From assembly GCF_000376565.1 (NCBI RefSeq), contig NZ_BARG01000033.1:298467-362466 (forward strand): DNA of 64,000 nt, given 5' to 3'. The notes under the pieces were generated by a model. The model was not told where the DNA came from. It worked only from the letters and a program-made list of their open reading frames with translations, and did not search any database. Each line of letters starts with the position of its first letter. The first letter of the stretch is position 1. Both the position numbers and the translations under genes were made by a program. This DNA comes from Streptomyces hokutonensis (GTDB lineage: Bacteria > Actinomycetota > Actinomycetes > Streptomycetales > Streptomycetaceae). Below, in pieces: positions 9,090 through 17,818 of the stretch.

Positions 9090-9862
9090 ACGGACAGGTC
9101 TTGGACGGCCGGGTCGCCGTCATCACGGGCGGTTCCAGAGGCATAGGCCTCGGTATTGCCAAGGCGTACCGGGAGGCGGGCGCCCATGTGGTCATCGCCG
9201 CCCGGAAGGCCGACGGACTGGCCGCGGCGCGCGAGGAGTTGCTGCGGACCAAGGGGGACGGCGAGGTCCACGAGGTGGTCGCCAACGCGGGCGAGCCCGA
9301 GGACGCCGAACGCTGCGTCGCGGAGACCGTGTCCCGTTTCGGCCGACTCGACGTCCTGGTCAACAACGCGGCCACCAACCCCTACATGGGCGATCTCCTC
9401 GACCTCGACCTGCCGCGCGCGGAGAAGACCGTACGCGTCAACCAGTACGGCATGATCGCCTGGACCCGGTGCGCCTGGCGGGCGTGGATGCGGGAGCACG
9501 GGGGAGCGGTCGTCAACATCGCCTCCGTCGGCGGACTCGTCGTCGACCCCCACATCGGCTGGTACAACGCCACCAAGGCGGCCATGCTGCACCTGACCCG
9601 CCAACTCGCCTACGAACTCGGCCCGACGGCCCGCGTGAACGCCATCGCGCCCGGACTGATCAAGACCGAGCTGGCACGGGCCGTATGGGAGCCGCGGGAG
9701 CCGATCCTGACCGCGAAGCTGCCACTGCGCAGACTCGGGACGGTGGAGGACGTGGCGCACGCGGCCGTCTTCCTGGCGTCCGGGGCCTCGTCCTGGATGA
9801 CGGGGCAGACGCTGGTGCTGGACGGCGGGGCGACCGTGCTGCCGATCGGGGTGGAGGGGTGA
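9086..9862 (+). CDS. Short-chain dehydrogenase/reductase
   Basis: This classical SDR of 258 residues has the cofactor motif TGGSRGIGLG, NNAA, an active-site serine in NIASVGG, and the YNATK catalytic Tyr/Lys pair. The C-terminus is SSWMTGQTLVLDGG. It probably acts as a 3-hydroxyacyl-CoA or ring-hydroxyl dehydrogenase (inference). The GTG start overlaps the stop of the preceding ACAD gene by 4 bp, so expression is coupled to the kinase/ACAD pair. Confidence 0.92.
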
Positions 9863-10635
9863 GCCACGCGATCGCCGACCTGTTCTCGCTGCACGGCCGG
9901 ACCGCCGTGGTCACCGGGGCCTCGTCCGGGCTCGGGGCCCGGTTCGCCCTGGTGCTCGCGTCGGCGGGCGCCACCGTCTTCGCGGCCGCCCGCCGGCTGG
10001 AGAGGCTCAAGAACCTCGCCGACACGGATCCGCGGATCCATCCCGCCGTCTGCGACGTCTCGCGGGAGGAGGACCGCGTACGGCTGATGGAGACGGCGCT
10101 CGACGAGACCGGACGGGTCGATGTGCTGGTGAACAACGCCGGCATGTCCGGAGCCGTGCGCGCCGAGGACGAGAGCGCCGACGACTTCGCGGACGTACTG
10201 GCCGTGAATCTGGTGGCACCCTTCCACCTCGCGCGGCTGCTGGCGGAGGCTCCGCGGCGCGACTGCCGTAGTACGACGCGGTCGATCGTGAACGTCTCGT
10301 CCGTCCTGGGGCTGGTCTCGGGCGCTCCGCTCGGGGGCGCGGCCTACGCCGCCTCCAAGGCGGGACTTGTCGGACTGACCCGTGAACTGGCCGGGCAGTG
10401 GGGGCCGTCGGGGGTACGGGTCAACGCGCTCGCGCCCGGCTGGTTCCGTTCCGAGATGACCGACGAACTCTTCTCCGACGAGCGCGCCCGGCGCTGGGTC
10501 GAGCGCGGCACGATGCTGGGGCGGGGCGGTGAACAGGGCGAACTGGACGGGGCGTTGCTCTATCTGGCGTCCGGCGCGTCCTCGTACTGCACCGGGCACG
10601 TGCTCACCGTGGACGGCGGGTGGACGGCGCGATGA
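9859..10635 (+). CDS. Short-chain dehydrogenase/reductase
   Basis: This second SDR of 258 residues has TGASSGLGARF, NNAGMSG, a serine in NVSSVLG and YAASK. The C-terminus SSYCTGHVLTVDGG is typical. The GTG start at 9859 overlaps the previous stop (GTGA). Two consecutive SDRs suggest that two different hydroxyls, or both hydroxy epimers, are oxidised in the pathway (inference). Confidence 0.92.
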   Translation: MSHAIADLFSLHGRTAVVTGASSGLGARFALVLASAGATVFAAARRLERLKNLADTDPRIHPAVCDVSREEDRVRLMETALDETGRVDVLVNNAGMSGAVRAEDESADDFADVLAVNLVAPFHLARLLAEAPRRDCRSTTRSIVNVSSVLGLVSGAPLGGAAYAASKAGLVGLTRELAGQWGPSGVRVNALAPGWFRSEMTDELFSDERARRWVERGTMLGRGGEQGELDGALLYLASGASSYCTGHVLTVDGGWTAR

Positions 10636-11447
10636 GGGTCACGGTCGAGGTCGACGGCGACGGTCTGGCCAGGGTCGAGCTGTGCCGCGGGTCGGGCAAC
10701 GCGATCGACCTGGCGACGGCCCGGGAGTTGCGGGACGCCGCACTGGAGTGCGAGCGGAGGCAGGCCCGGGCGGTGCTGCTCACCGGGCGGGGGCGGTCCT
10801 TCTGTGTGGGCGGTGATCTGAAGGAGTTCGCCGCGCTGTCCGGGGAGCGTCTCGCGGCGCACCTCACCGACGTGACCGACGCGCTCCACGAGGCGCTGCG
10901 GATCCTCTCCGGGCTGGACGCCCCGCTGGTGGTCGCCGTGCAGGGGGCGGTCGCGGGCGCCGGGCTCGGGCTCGTGGGGGCGGCGGACATCGGCCTCGCG
11001 GCGAGCGACGCCGGCTTCACCGCCGCGTACACCGCGATCGGGTACACGCCGGACGCCGGAGTCAGCTGGTCGCTGCCCCGGCTCGTCGGTCCACGGCAGG
11101 CGGTGGACCTGCTCCTGACCAACCGGCGCGTACCGGCCGCCGAGGCGTTGCGGATGGGCCTGGTCAGCCGTGTCGTCGCACCGGAGCGGCTGTACGAGGA
11201 AGCCGTACGGACCGCGGGGACGCTGGCGCGCGGGGCGACGGCGGCGTACGGGGCGACGCGGCGGCTGGTCGGGCGGGCACTCTCCACGGATCTGGACGAA
11301 CACCTCGACGACGAGGCCCGCCGGCTGGCCGCCGCCGCGGTGTCCGGGGAGGGCCGCGAGGGCGTGGCGGCATTCCTGGCGGGGCGCCCGGCCGATTTCG
11401 CGGGGTGCGAGGGTGGTTCGGGAGCCCGGGGTCGCGCGGTCCGGTGA
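10632..11447 (+). CDS. Enoyl-CoA hydratase/isomerase family protein (PaaG-like active site)
   Basis: This 271-residue crotonase has the oxyanion-hole loop CVGGDLKEF and GAVAGAGLG. Both hydratase glutamates are missing: the first position is Gly in AGLGLVGAAD and the second is Tyr. An Asp in GYTPDAG matches the catalytic Asp of PaaG-like enoyl-CoA isomerases. It therefore more likely shifts a double bond than adds water. ATG 10632 overlaps the SDR stop (ATGA). It is the last gene of the forward operon before the TetR gene. Confidence 0.88.
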   Translation: MRVTVEVDGDGLARVELCRGSGNAIDLATARELRDAALECERRQARAVLLTGRGRSFCVGGDLKEFAALSGERLAAHLTDVTDALHEALRILSGLDAPLVVAVQGAVAGAGLGLVGAADIGLAASDAGFTAAYTAIGYTPDAGVSWSLPRLVGPRQAVDLLLTNRRVPAAEALRMGLVSRVVAPERLYEEAVRTAGTLARGATAAYGATRRLVGRALSTDLDEHLDDEARRLAAAAVSGEGREGVAAFLAGRPADFAGCEGGSGARGRAVR

Positions 11448-11570
11448 CCTACGCGAACCGAGTCCGCGGAATCCCCGGCCGATCTTCGATTCGTAGCCGA
11501 CTTGAACTTGGGTCTACTCTCGGACGACCGGACGGCGACGGGTACCGGCCGTGGAGAAGAGGGAGAGACG

Positions 11571-12197
11571 ATGGCGAGGGCACGGATCGTGGATCCGGAG
11601 GAGGGGCCCCGGTCGAAGCGTGGCGCGATCCTCGTGGCAGCCGTGGAGCGGTTCGGCGAGGACGGCTACGAGAACACCAAGTGGTCGGAGGTGGCCGACC
11701 GGGTCGGCATCGGGCAGACCGCCCTCTACCACTACTTCGAGTCCAAGGCCCACTGCCTGCTCACCATCATGCGGCTCGAACTCCAGCGCTCCCACGACCA
11801 GTTCGTCGAGGCCACGAAGGACGAGACGGACCCGGTGGAGGAGGTGCGCGCGGCGGTGCGGTCCGCGTTCGCCGTCACCGAGCAGGAGATCCGCCAGATG
11901 CGCATCCTCCAGGCCAACATGTCCCTGCTCGCCACCCCGCGGAAGTCCAAGCGCGAGGAGACCGAGCGCGTCGCGGCCCGCCAGCTGGTGCAGATGGTCG
12001 AGCGGGACTGGACGAGCCTGCTGATGCGCGGCATGTCGAAGGGCGCCTTCCCGCTCCGCGACGCGCACACCCTCGGCCTCTCCGTCCTCGGCATGATCGT
12101 CAGCGTCTGGCGGTGGTACCGGCCGACCGGCGCGATCCCCCTCTCGGAGATCAGCGAGATGATCGAGGGATGCGTGGTGCGGATGGTCGCCGAATAG
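11571..12197 (+). CDS. TetR-family regulator, likely repressor of the catabolic island
   Basis: The 208-residue protein has an N-terminal TetR helix-turn-helix: RGAILVAAVERFGEDGY, then WSEVADRVGIGQTALYHYF. A divergent all-helical ligand domain follows. ATG 11571 is preceded by GAGGGAGAG. It is the only intact regulator gene within the island, so it is the best candidate to bind the five GAAKTSAGTTC sites. A weaker match, GAACTTGGGTC at 11504-11514 in its own promoter region, would allow autoregulation. The inducer is probably a CoA thioester, by analogy with other catabolic TetR proteins (inference). A GC-rich hairpin follows the gene. Confidence 0.9.
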   Translation: MARARIVDPEEGPRSKRGAILVAAVERFGEDGYENTKWSEVADRVGIGQTALYHYFESKAHCLLTIMRLELQRSHDQFVEATKDETDPVEEVRAAVRSAFAVTEQEIRQMRILQANMSLLATPRKSKREETERVAARQLVQMVERDWTSLLMRGMSKGAFPLRDAHTLGLSVLGMIVSVWRWYRPTGAIPLSEISEMIEGCVVRMVAE

Positions 12198-12200
12198 TCT

Positions 12201-12230
12201 CCGCCCCGCCCCTTGTCGGCGGCGGGGCGG
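12201..12230 (+). terminator. Intrinsic terminator-like hairpin after tetR
   Basis: A perfect 10-bp stem, CCGCCCCGCC paired with GGCGGGGCGG and a 10-base loop, starts four bases after the TetR stop codon. There is no clear T-run, as is usual in streptomycetes. Confidence 0.6.
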
Positions 12231-12248
12231 CCGTCCTACAGTCAAACT

Positions 12249-12259
12249 GAACTGAACTC
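12249..12259. promoter_or_regulatory. Catabolic-regulon operator-like site D
   Basis: The site reads GAACTGAACTC (reverse complement GAGTTCAGTTC). It differs from the consensus at one fixed position and sits in the repeated context ACTGAACTGAACTCAG. It lies 74 bp upstream of the SnoaL-like operon start at 12333. Confidence 0.55.
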
Positions 12260-12265
12260 AGGTTG

Positions 12266-12307
12266 TTTGATGATCCTGGGAAAGCTCTTTTGATGATGCT
12301 GGGAAAG
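12266..12307 (+). repeat. Two-copy 19-bp direct repeat in operon leader
   Basis: Two 19-bp copies at 12266-12284 and 12289-12307 begin TTTGATGAT and end CTGGGAAAG. They are offset by 23 bp and differ at one base (C/G). They lie between site D and the first SnoaL-like gene. Confidence 0.7.
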
Positions 12308-12332
12308 TGACGCTGAGGGAGAGCGATCGGCA

Positions 12333-12683
12333 ATGGTGCTTCGCGAATACATGGCCAGAATGGACGGCCAGGACCCGGAAAAGGCCCTCGAACTCCTGGA
12401 ACCCGACTTCCGCTTCCTGATCGCGCTCCCGGGCGGCGGGCGGTCCGGTACGTCCCGCGCGGACTTCGCCGGCTACCTCGCCGGGCGGAACGCCGTGGAC
12501 CGCAGGCATGAGATCGTGCGCTACTCGGTCGACGGCGACGTCGAGACGGCGTACGGCTTCGTCGTCGACGGCGGAGTGACCAGCGGGGCCTTTCTGTCCG
12601 CCGTGCGGGTGTCGCCGGGCGGGCTGATGGCGCGCTACCAGTCGTTCTTCACCCCCGACTTCGACCTCGTGGACCGGCCGTGA
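12333..12683 (+). CDS. SnoaL-like (NTF2 superfamily) protein
   Basis: This 116-residue protein has the NTF2/SnoaL cone fold pattern: N-terminal helix (YMARMDGQDPEKALELL), PDFRF strand, a helix around FAGYLAGR, and a C-terminal sheet ending YQSFFTPDFDLV. Family members include ring cyclases, isomerases, dehydratases and hydrolases. No catalytic residue set identifies which. It leads an operon of five co-directional genes behind site D. Its stop overlaps the next SnoaL-like gene by 4 bp, so the two may form a heteromer (inference). Confidence 0.75.
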   Translation: MVLREYMARMDGQDPEKALELLEPDFRFLIALPGGGRSGTSRADFAGYLAGRNAVDRRHEIVRYSVDGDVETAYGFVVDGGVTSGAFLSAVRVSPGGLMARYQSFFTPDFDLVDRP

Positions 12684-13060
12684 GCGCGCCCGCCACGTCC
12701 GCCGCCCCCTTCCTGACCACGTGGTTCGGGATCCTGGACAGTGACGACGCCGACCGCATCCTCGACCTGATCAGCGACGACTTCTCCTTCTCCATCCTGT
12801 TCTCCACGGGCGGCGACGCGGGCACCGACTTCCACGGCGGCCGCGCCGAGATGGAGGGCTATCTCGCCCAGCGTGAGGTGGGCACGCGCACCCACCACCT
12901 GCTCACCGGATCCGTCGTCGGCCGGGACGAGCTGTACCTCGGTGAGGTGCGCAGGGCGGGCGTACCGGAGGCGACCTTCGTCGCCTCGGCCCGGCTGGAC
13001 GACGCGGGCAGGGTGCGGCACCTGCTGATCGGGCGCTCGCCCGCGGTCCTGTTCACCTGA
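12680..13060 (+). CDS. SnoaL-like (NTF2 superfamily) protein
   Basis: This second NTF2-fold protein has 126 residues, with TTWFGILDSDDADRILDLI, DDFSFSILF and a C-terminal RVRHLLIGRSPAVLF strand. The GTG start overlaps the upstream stop (GTGA). It is only distantly similar to its neighbour, so the pair is not a recent duplication. The function is unknown. Context suggests a dehydration, isomerisation or hydrolysis step on a cyclic intermediate. Confidence 0.75.
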   Translation: MSAPATSAAPFLTTWFGILDSDDADRILDLISDDFSFSILFSTGGDAGTDFHGGRAEMEGYLAQREVGTRTHHLLTGSVVGRDELYLGEVRRAGVPEATFVASARLDDAGRVRHLLIGRSPAVLFT

Positions 13061-13069
13061 GGAGACACG

Positions 13070-13420
13070 ATGTACAACCTCGTTCTGCTGGCCGCCCGGC
13101 CGCCCGAGTGGACCCACGAACGGTTCATCGGCTGGTGGCGCGGCGAACACGCCGAACTCACCCGGCAGTTGCCCGGACTGAGGTCCTGGCGGCACACCGA
13201 TATCGACGCGGCCCTCGAACCGCGCTCGGAGGGCTGGGACGGTCTCTCCGTCCTGGGCTTCGACACCGCCGAGGACCTGCGCAAGGCACTGGACAGTCCT
13301 GAGTGGGCCGCCGCCGTCGCCCAGGTCGGCGACATGCGCGGACGCCGGATCGCCGTCATGGGCGGCGAGTCGGAGATGTACGCGGACCCGGCGCAGCGGA
13401 CCGGGCACACCGGGGCATGA
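13070..13420 (+). CDS. EthD-like small dimeric alpha/beta-barrel protein
   Basis: This 116-residue protein has the EthD/ferredoxin-like pattern: an opening beta strand (MYNLVLLAARPPE), WTHERFIGWWRGEHAEL and PGLRSWRHTD, then SVLGFDTAEDLRKALDSPEW. Such domains support ring oxygenation, decarboxylation or dehydration in catabolic and polyketide clusters, but often lack a proven activity. RBS GAGGAGA lies shortly before ATG 13070. It sits between the SnoaL-like pair and the acyl-CoA ligase. Confidence 0.8.
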   Translation: MYNLVLLAARPPEWTHERFIGWWRGEHAELTRQLPGLRSWRHTDIDAALEPRSEGWDGLSVLGFDTAEDLRKALDSPEWAAAVAQVGDMRGRRIAVMGGESEMYADPAQRTGHTGA

Positions 13421-13468
13421 CCCGGGGCCGACCCGGAGCGCCCCCTTCGCAACGAGGCGAGGAAGCGG

Positions 13469-15001
13469 ATGCGACAGACAGTACGGGAGTTCCAGGACCG
13501 ATCCGAACAGGCCGACTTCACAGCCGTCGTCGACGACCAGGGGCCGCACGGCGCGCGTGAACTCCTGCTGCGTGCACATGAGTTGGCCGACGCGATGACC
13601 CCGAACGGTACGTCCGGCGGCACCGTGCTCCTCCAGGCCGACAACTCCTGGCGCACCGTCGCGGCGACCCTCGCCGTCGGGATGACCGGTGGAGTCCTCG
13701 CCCTCCTCAACCGCCACACGACCCGCGCCGAGTTCACCGCCGCGGTGGCGGACATCCGGCCAGACGTCCTGGTCGCCGAACCGTCCGCGATCGAGGAGTG
13801 GGACGCCGTCCCCGCCCTGCCGGACGCGGTGACCGCCGAGGCGCTCGACGGCTGGACGGTCCGCGCCGGACTCGGCCCGCGCGACGTCTCCCGCTGGTCC
13901 GGCGGCAGTCTCATCGGCCTCACCTCCGGCTCCACCGGCCGGCCCAAGGGCGTCGTCCAGTCCGAGAGCGCCCTGCGGTACGCGTGCTCCCGCACGGTCG
14001 ACGTCAACGGACTGCGCGAGGGGGACGCGGTGGCCGCGGTCGTCCCGCTCTCCTCGACCGCCGCCTACTGCTTCGGGGTCTGCCTCGCGCTCATGCTGGG
14101 CGGCCCGCTCGTCCTGTCCGGCCGCTGGGACCGCGAGGAGGCACTCGCGCGGATGGCCGTCCACGACGTGCGGTGGACCATGTGCGTGCCCACCATGGCC
14201 CTCCAGATGGGCTCGGCGGCGGCCGGTTCCAAGGTCCTGGACGGTGTCCGCGCGATCACCGTGGGCGGCGGCCCCATGGACCGCGGGGCCCTCGCCCGCG
14301 CCGAACGCTCCCTGGGGACACGGATCCTGCGCGTCTTCGGCATGTCGGAGTGTCTCGGGCACACCTCGCCCCGGCCCGACGACCCCGAGGAGATCCGCCT
14401 CGGCCGTGACGGACGGCCCTTCCCCGGCACCGACCTCAGGGCCGTCGCCCCGGACGGCACCCCTCTCGGCCCCGGGGCGACCGGCCGGGCCCAGGTCCGC
14501 GGCCCCTCCCTCTTCCTCGGCTACGCCCGTGACGGCAAGGTCGAACCGCCGGCCCTCACCCCGGACGGCTTCTTCCCCACCGGCGACCTGCTGGTGACCG
14601 GCGAGGACGGCACCGTCACCATCATGGGCAGGGAGAAGGACGTCATCATCCGAGGCGGACGCAACCTCGACATCACCGAGATCGAGCGCGCCGTGGCCAC
14701 CCATCCGGCGGTGGCGCGCGCCTGTGTGGCCCCCGTACCGGACCCGCTCCTCGGCGAACGGGCCGCCGTGCTCGTCGTGGTCGAGGACGGCAGCGGTGAA
14801 CTCGGCCTCGACGAGATCAGGGCACACCTCGCCCGCACCGGCCTGTCCAAGGCCAAGTGGCCCGAATTCGCTTTCACCGTGGGCGAGTTGCCGCAGACCA
14901 CTGTGGGCAAGCTCGACCGCTCGGGCGCCCGCAGGCTCGCCCACGAACTGCACGCGGGAATCGCCGTGCACCCCGAGCAGCACCGCCAAGGAGATGCATG
15001 A
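13469..15001 (+). CDS. AMP-dependent acyl-CoA synthetase/ligase
   Basis: This 510-residue adenylate-forming enzyme activates a free carboxylic acid with ATP and CoA. Motifs in order are the P-loop LTSGSTGRPKGV near residue 150, the aromatic-site FGMSE near 290, FFPTGDLL, the hinge GREKDVIIRGG, and the C-terminal catalytic lysine in TTVGKLDR. It is probably the entry enzyme of the catabolic island. GAGGAAG precedes ATG 13469. Its stop overlaps the start of the metallo-hydrolase gene (ATGA at 14998-15001). Confidence 0.93.
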   Translation: MRQTVREFQDRSEQADFTAVVDDQGPHGARELLLRAHELADAMTPNGTSGGTVLLQADNSWRTVAATLAVGMTGGVLALLNRHTTRAEFTAAVADIRPDVLVAEPSAIEEWDAVPALPDAVTAEALDGWTVRAGLGPRDVSRWSGGSLIGLTSGSTGRPKGVVQSESALRYACSRTVDVNGLREGDAVAAVVPLSSTAAYCFGVCLALMLGGPLVLSGRWDREEALARMAVHDVRWTMCVPTMALQMGSAAAGSKVLDGVRAITVGGGPMDRGALARAERSLGTRILRVFGMSECLGHTSPRPDDPEEIRLGRDGRPFPGTDLRAVAPDGTPLGPGATGRAQVRGPSLFLGYARDGKVEPPALTPDGFFPTGDLLVTGEDGTVTIMGREKDVIIRGGRNLDITEIERAVATHPAVARACVAPVPDPLLGERAAVLVVVEDGSGELGLDEIRAHLARTGLSKAKWPEFAFTVGELPQTTVGKLDRSGARRLAHELHAGIAVHPEQHRQGDA

Positions 15002-16050
15002 CCTTCCCCACGACCCCCACTCCCCGCCTCGACCGCGGTAGTTGGGCACAGTCGGGACCCGAGACCGTACGACCCGGGGTCCACCGCATCCCCCTCCCGC
15101 TCCCGGAGGACGGACTGCGGGCCGTCAACGTCTACGCGCTGGAAGGGCTCACGGAGGGGTTGGTCCTGATCGACGGGGGCTGGTCGATTCCCGAGTCCCG
15201 CAAGGCACTTGAGGACGCCCTGGCCCGACTCGGCCACGATCTCGGCGAGATCGACCACATCCTGGTCACCCACATCCACCGCGACCACTACACCCAGGCC
15301 GTCGAACTGCGCAGGCTGCTCGGCTCCCGCGTCCACCTCGGCGCGGGGGAGCGGCGCGGACTCGAGCTGCTGGGGGAGTTGCGCACGGACGCGCCGGTCG
15401 GCTCGCTGGAGACGCTGCGCCGGGCCGGGGCCCACGACCTCGCCGAGCGCGTCCTCGCCACGTACCGCGGTGAGTTCGACGTCACCGTCTGGGAGGCCCC
15501 CGACCGCTGGCTGACGGCGGAGGAACTCCGCTTCGGGGACGTCCGGTTGACGGTCGTTCCGACGCCCGGCCACACCCAGGGCCATGTCGTCTACCTCGAC
15601 CGGGAACGGGGACTGATGTTCTCCGGGGACCACGTCCTGCCGCACATCACCCCGTCCATAGGCTTCGAACTCGGCGGTCCCGCACTGCCGTTGGGCGACT
15701 ACCTCGACTCGCTCCACCTGATGACCACTCTCGCGGACGCCCAACTCCTGCCCGCGCACGGCCCGGTCGGCGACAGCGTGCACGCCCGGGTCGGAGAGCT
15801 GCTGGCCCACCACGACGACCGGCTCACCGAGACGCGGGCCGCCCTCGGCGACCGCACGCGCACCGCGCACGAGGTGGCGCAGGAACTGGGGTGGACCCGT
15901 CGCAGGGTCTCCTTCGCCGATCTCGGCGTCTTCGACCGGATGCTCGCCGTCAACGAGACGGCGGCCCACCTGGACGTGCTGGTGGCCCGCGGCCGGGCCC
16001 GGCGCACGGAGTCCGACGGGGTCGACAGGTATACGGCGACCACGGGTTAG
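14998..16050 (+). CDS. Metallo-beta-lactamase-fold hydrolase
   Basis: The 350-residue protein has the zinc motif HIHRDH, PTPGHTQGH and SGDHVLPH, so all usual metal ligands are present. The C-terminal 80 residues look like the winged-helix extension of LACTB2-type MBL proteins (GDRTRTAHEVAQELGWTRRR). A thioesterase or lactonase role on a pathway intermediate fits the context, but the substrate cannot be read from sequence. ATG 14998 overlaps the ligase stop. Two genes on the opposite strand follow 7 bp beyond its stop. Confidence 0.88.
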   Translation: MTFPTTPTPRLDRGSWAQSGPETVRPGVHRIPLPLPEDGLRAVNVYALEGLTEGLVLIDGGWSIPESRKALEDALARLGHDLGEIDHILVTHIHRDHYTQAVELRRLLGSRVHLGAGERRGLELLGELRTDAPVGSLETLRRAGAHDLAERVLATYRGEFDVTVWEAPDRWLTAEELRFGDVRLTVVPTPGHTQGHVVYLDRERGLMFSGDHVLPHITPSIGFELGGPALPLGDYLDSLHLMTTLADAQLLPAHGPVGDSVHARVGELLAHHDDRLTETRAALGDRTRTAHEVAQELGWTRRRVSFADLGVFDRMLAVNETAAHLDVLVARGRARRTESDGVDRYTATTG

Positions 16051-16056
16051 AGCGGC

Positions 16057-16806
16057 TCACCGCGCGGTCCAGCCCCCGTCGACGTACAGCTCGGACCCGG
16101 TCATGAAGCTCGCGTCGTCGGAGGCGAGGAAGGCAACGGCGGCGGCCACCTCCTCGGGCGTGCCCAGCCGGCCGAGCGGTGTCCCCTCCAGCATCGCGGT
16201 CAACCGGGGTGTGTCGCGCCACAGTTCGCGCGACCGGGGTGTCTCGATGAAGCCGGGGTGAAGCGAGTTCACCCTGACACCGCGCTTCGCCCAGTGCAGC
16301 GCGGCGTTCTTCGTCATCAGCCGTACGGCGCCTTTGGCCGCGTGGTACGAGAACTGGGCGCCGAAGCCGCCGACCGTGCCGAAGATCGACGCGACGTTGA
16401 CGATCGAGCCGCCGCCGGACCGCTCGATGGACGGGCCGCCGTACTTCATGCCGAGCCACACCCCGGTCTGGGTCACGCCCAGAACCCGCTCCCAGGACTC
16501 CATCGTCTCGGTCTCGACCGTGTTCATCGAGGCGATCCCGGCGTTGTTGACCAGCACGGACAGCTCACCCCGGGCGGCGGTCGCCGCGGCGACCACATCA
16601 CGCCACGCCGACTCGTCCGAGACGTCCAGGGCCATACCGAGGGCGCCGCCCCCGACCTCCGCGGCGAGCTTCTCGCAGCGCTCGGCATCGAGGTCGGTCA
16701 CCACGACCGCCGCGCCCTCGGCCGCGAGCCGTCGTACGACGGCGTCGCCGATCCCACCCGTGGCACCGGTCACCAGCGCCGCCCTCCCGGCCAGCCTCGA
16801 CTGCAT
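16057..16806 (-). CDS. Short-chain dehydrogenase/reductase
   Basis: This 249-residue SDR has TGATGGIGDAVV, NNAGIAS, the serine region NVASIFG, YHAAK, and the C-terminus SFMTGSELYVDGGWTAR. ATG 16806 is preceded on its strand by GAGAGGGG with good spacing. A GTG 33 bases upstream is less convincing. It follows the SDR at 16857 by 50 bp on the same strand, and both are probably transcribed from the site E promoter. Confidence 0.92.
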   Translation of the reverse strand: MQSRLAGRAALVTGATGGIGDAVVRRLAAEGAAVVVTDLDAERCEKLAAEVGGGALGMALDVSDESAWRDVVAAATAARGELSVLVNNAGIASMNTVETETMESWERVLGVTQTGVWLGMKYGGPSIERSGGGSIVNVASIFGTVGGFGAQFSYHAAKGAVRLMTKNAALHWAKRGVRVNSLHPGFIETPRSRELWRDTPRLTAMLEGTPLGRLGTPEEVAAAVAFLASDDASFMTGSELYVDGGWTAR

Positions 16807-16856
16807 CGGAACCCCTCTCGCTTGCTGATGGTGTGTCACATGCAGTGCGCGCAGGC

Positions 16857-17660
16857 TCAGTTCCGGACGCCGAGCCAGGCGAGCGCGCCGCCGTCGACGA
16901 CGTACGACGACCCCGTGATGAACGCGGCGTCGTCGGAGGCCAGGAAGCAGGCCAGTTTCGCGACCTCCTCCGGGCGGCCGAGCCGCTTCACCAACTGCGG
17001 TGCGGTCAGCTCGCGTTCCATGGCGTCACGGCCCCCCGCGGCGGCGAAGTAGGCCTGGGCGAGCGGTGTGTCGATGACGCCGGGGCAGAAACAGTTGCAG
17101 CGCACCGGGGCGAGATCGACCGCGGTGACCTTGGTCAGATGGACGACACCGGCCTTGGTGACGCCGTAGGCCGGCGCGTTGGGGAAGCCGGTGAGGCCGG
17201 ACACGGAGGCGGTGTTGACGATGGCGGGCCCGCGCCGTGAGCGGCGCAGATACGGCGCGGCGAACTTGGTCGTCAGCCACACCGCCTTGAGGTTGACCTC
17301 GTAGACCGCGTCCCAGACGGCCTCGGGCAGGGTGTCGACGCCACGGTCCGGCTCGGCGGTGAACGCGGTCTCGACGACCCCGGCGTTGTTGACGAGGACG
17401 TCGAGACCGTCGAAGCGCTCCGCCGTGCGCGTCACCATGTCGGCGATGCTGTCGCGGACGCGCAGATCACAGACGATCACCTCGGCCCGCGCGCCGGCGG
17501 CACGCACCAGTTCCGCGGTCTCGGCGGCGGTCTCCCCGGTCCGGTCGGCGACCGCCACGGCCGAGGCGCCCTGCCGGGCCATGCGGACCGCGATCGCCCG
17601 CCCGATGCCCTGGCCCGCCCCGGTGACGAGGCAGGTCCTGCCGTCCAAGGAACCCGTCAT
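16857..17660 (-). CDS. Short-chain dehydrogenase/reductase
   Basis: This 267-residue SDR has TGAGQGIGRAIA, NNAGVVE, NTASVSG, YGVTK, and the C-terminus FITGSSYVVDGGALAW. ATG 17660 has GGGAG eight bases upstream; two upstream starts in frame lack a ribosome binding site. Regulon site E (17697-17707) lies 37 bp upstream, which places this gene and the following SDR in the island regulon. It closes the island on its right side. Confidence 0.92.
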   Translation of the reverse strand: MTGSLDGRTCLVTGAGQGIGRAIAVRMARQGASAVAVADRTGETAAETAELVRAAGARAEVIVCDLRVRDSIADMVTRTAERFDGLDVLVNNAGVVETAFTAEPDRGVDTLPEAVWDAVYEVNLKAVWLTTKFAAPYLRRSRRGPAIVNTASVSGLTGFPNAPAYGVTKAGVVHLTKVTAVDLAPVRCNCFCPGVIDTPLAQAYFAAAGGRDAMERELTAPQLVKRLGRPEEVAKLACFLASDDAAFITGSSYVVDGGALAWLGVRN

Positions 17661-17696
17661 GAATCCGCTCCCAGCGCACATCACGCAACCTGAACT

Positions 17697-17707
17697 GAAC
17701 TAGCTTC
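17697..17707. promoter_or_regulatory. Catabolic-regulon operator-like site E
   Basis: The site reads GAACTAGCTTC (reverse complement GAAGCTAGTTC). It is flanked by another CTGAACT and followed by ATTTTCTG. It shares AAAATGAAG with site B when read on the other strand. It controls the leftward SDR pair by position. Confidence 0.58.
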
Positions 17708-17818
17708 ATTTTCTGTGAGTCTAGATTCGCGAGGCACCGGCGACAAGGCTCCGGGCGGATCCACCTCCGGTCCTCCCGGTCGCGCCACTGTCACCCGGCG
17801 GCGCTAACCTCGCCGGTC

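Noticed and set aside
11504..11514. Sixth regulon site GAACTTGGGTC before the TetR gene
   Set aside because: Only about 7 of 11 positions match the consensus, so I did not list it as a feature. It is mentioned as possible autoregulation only.
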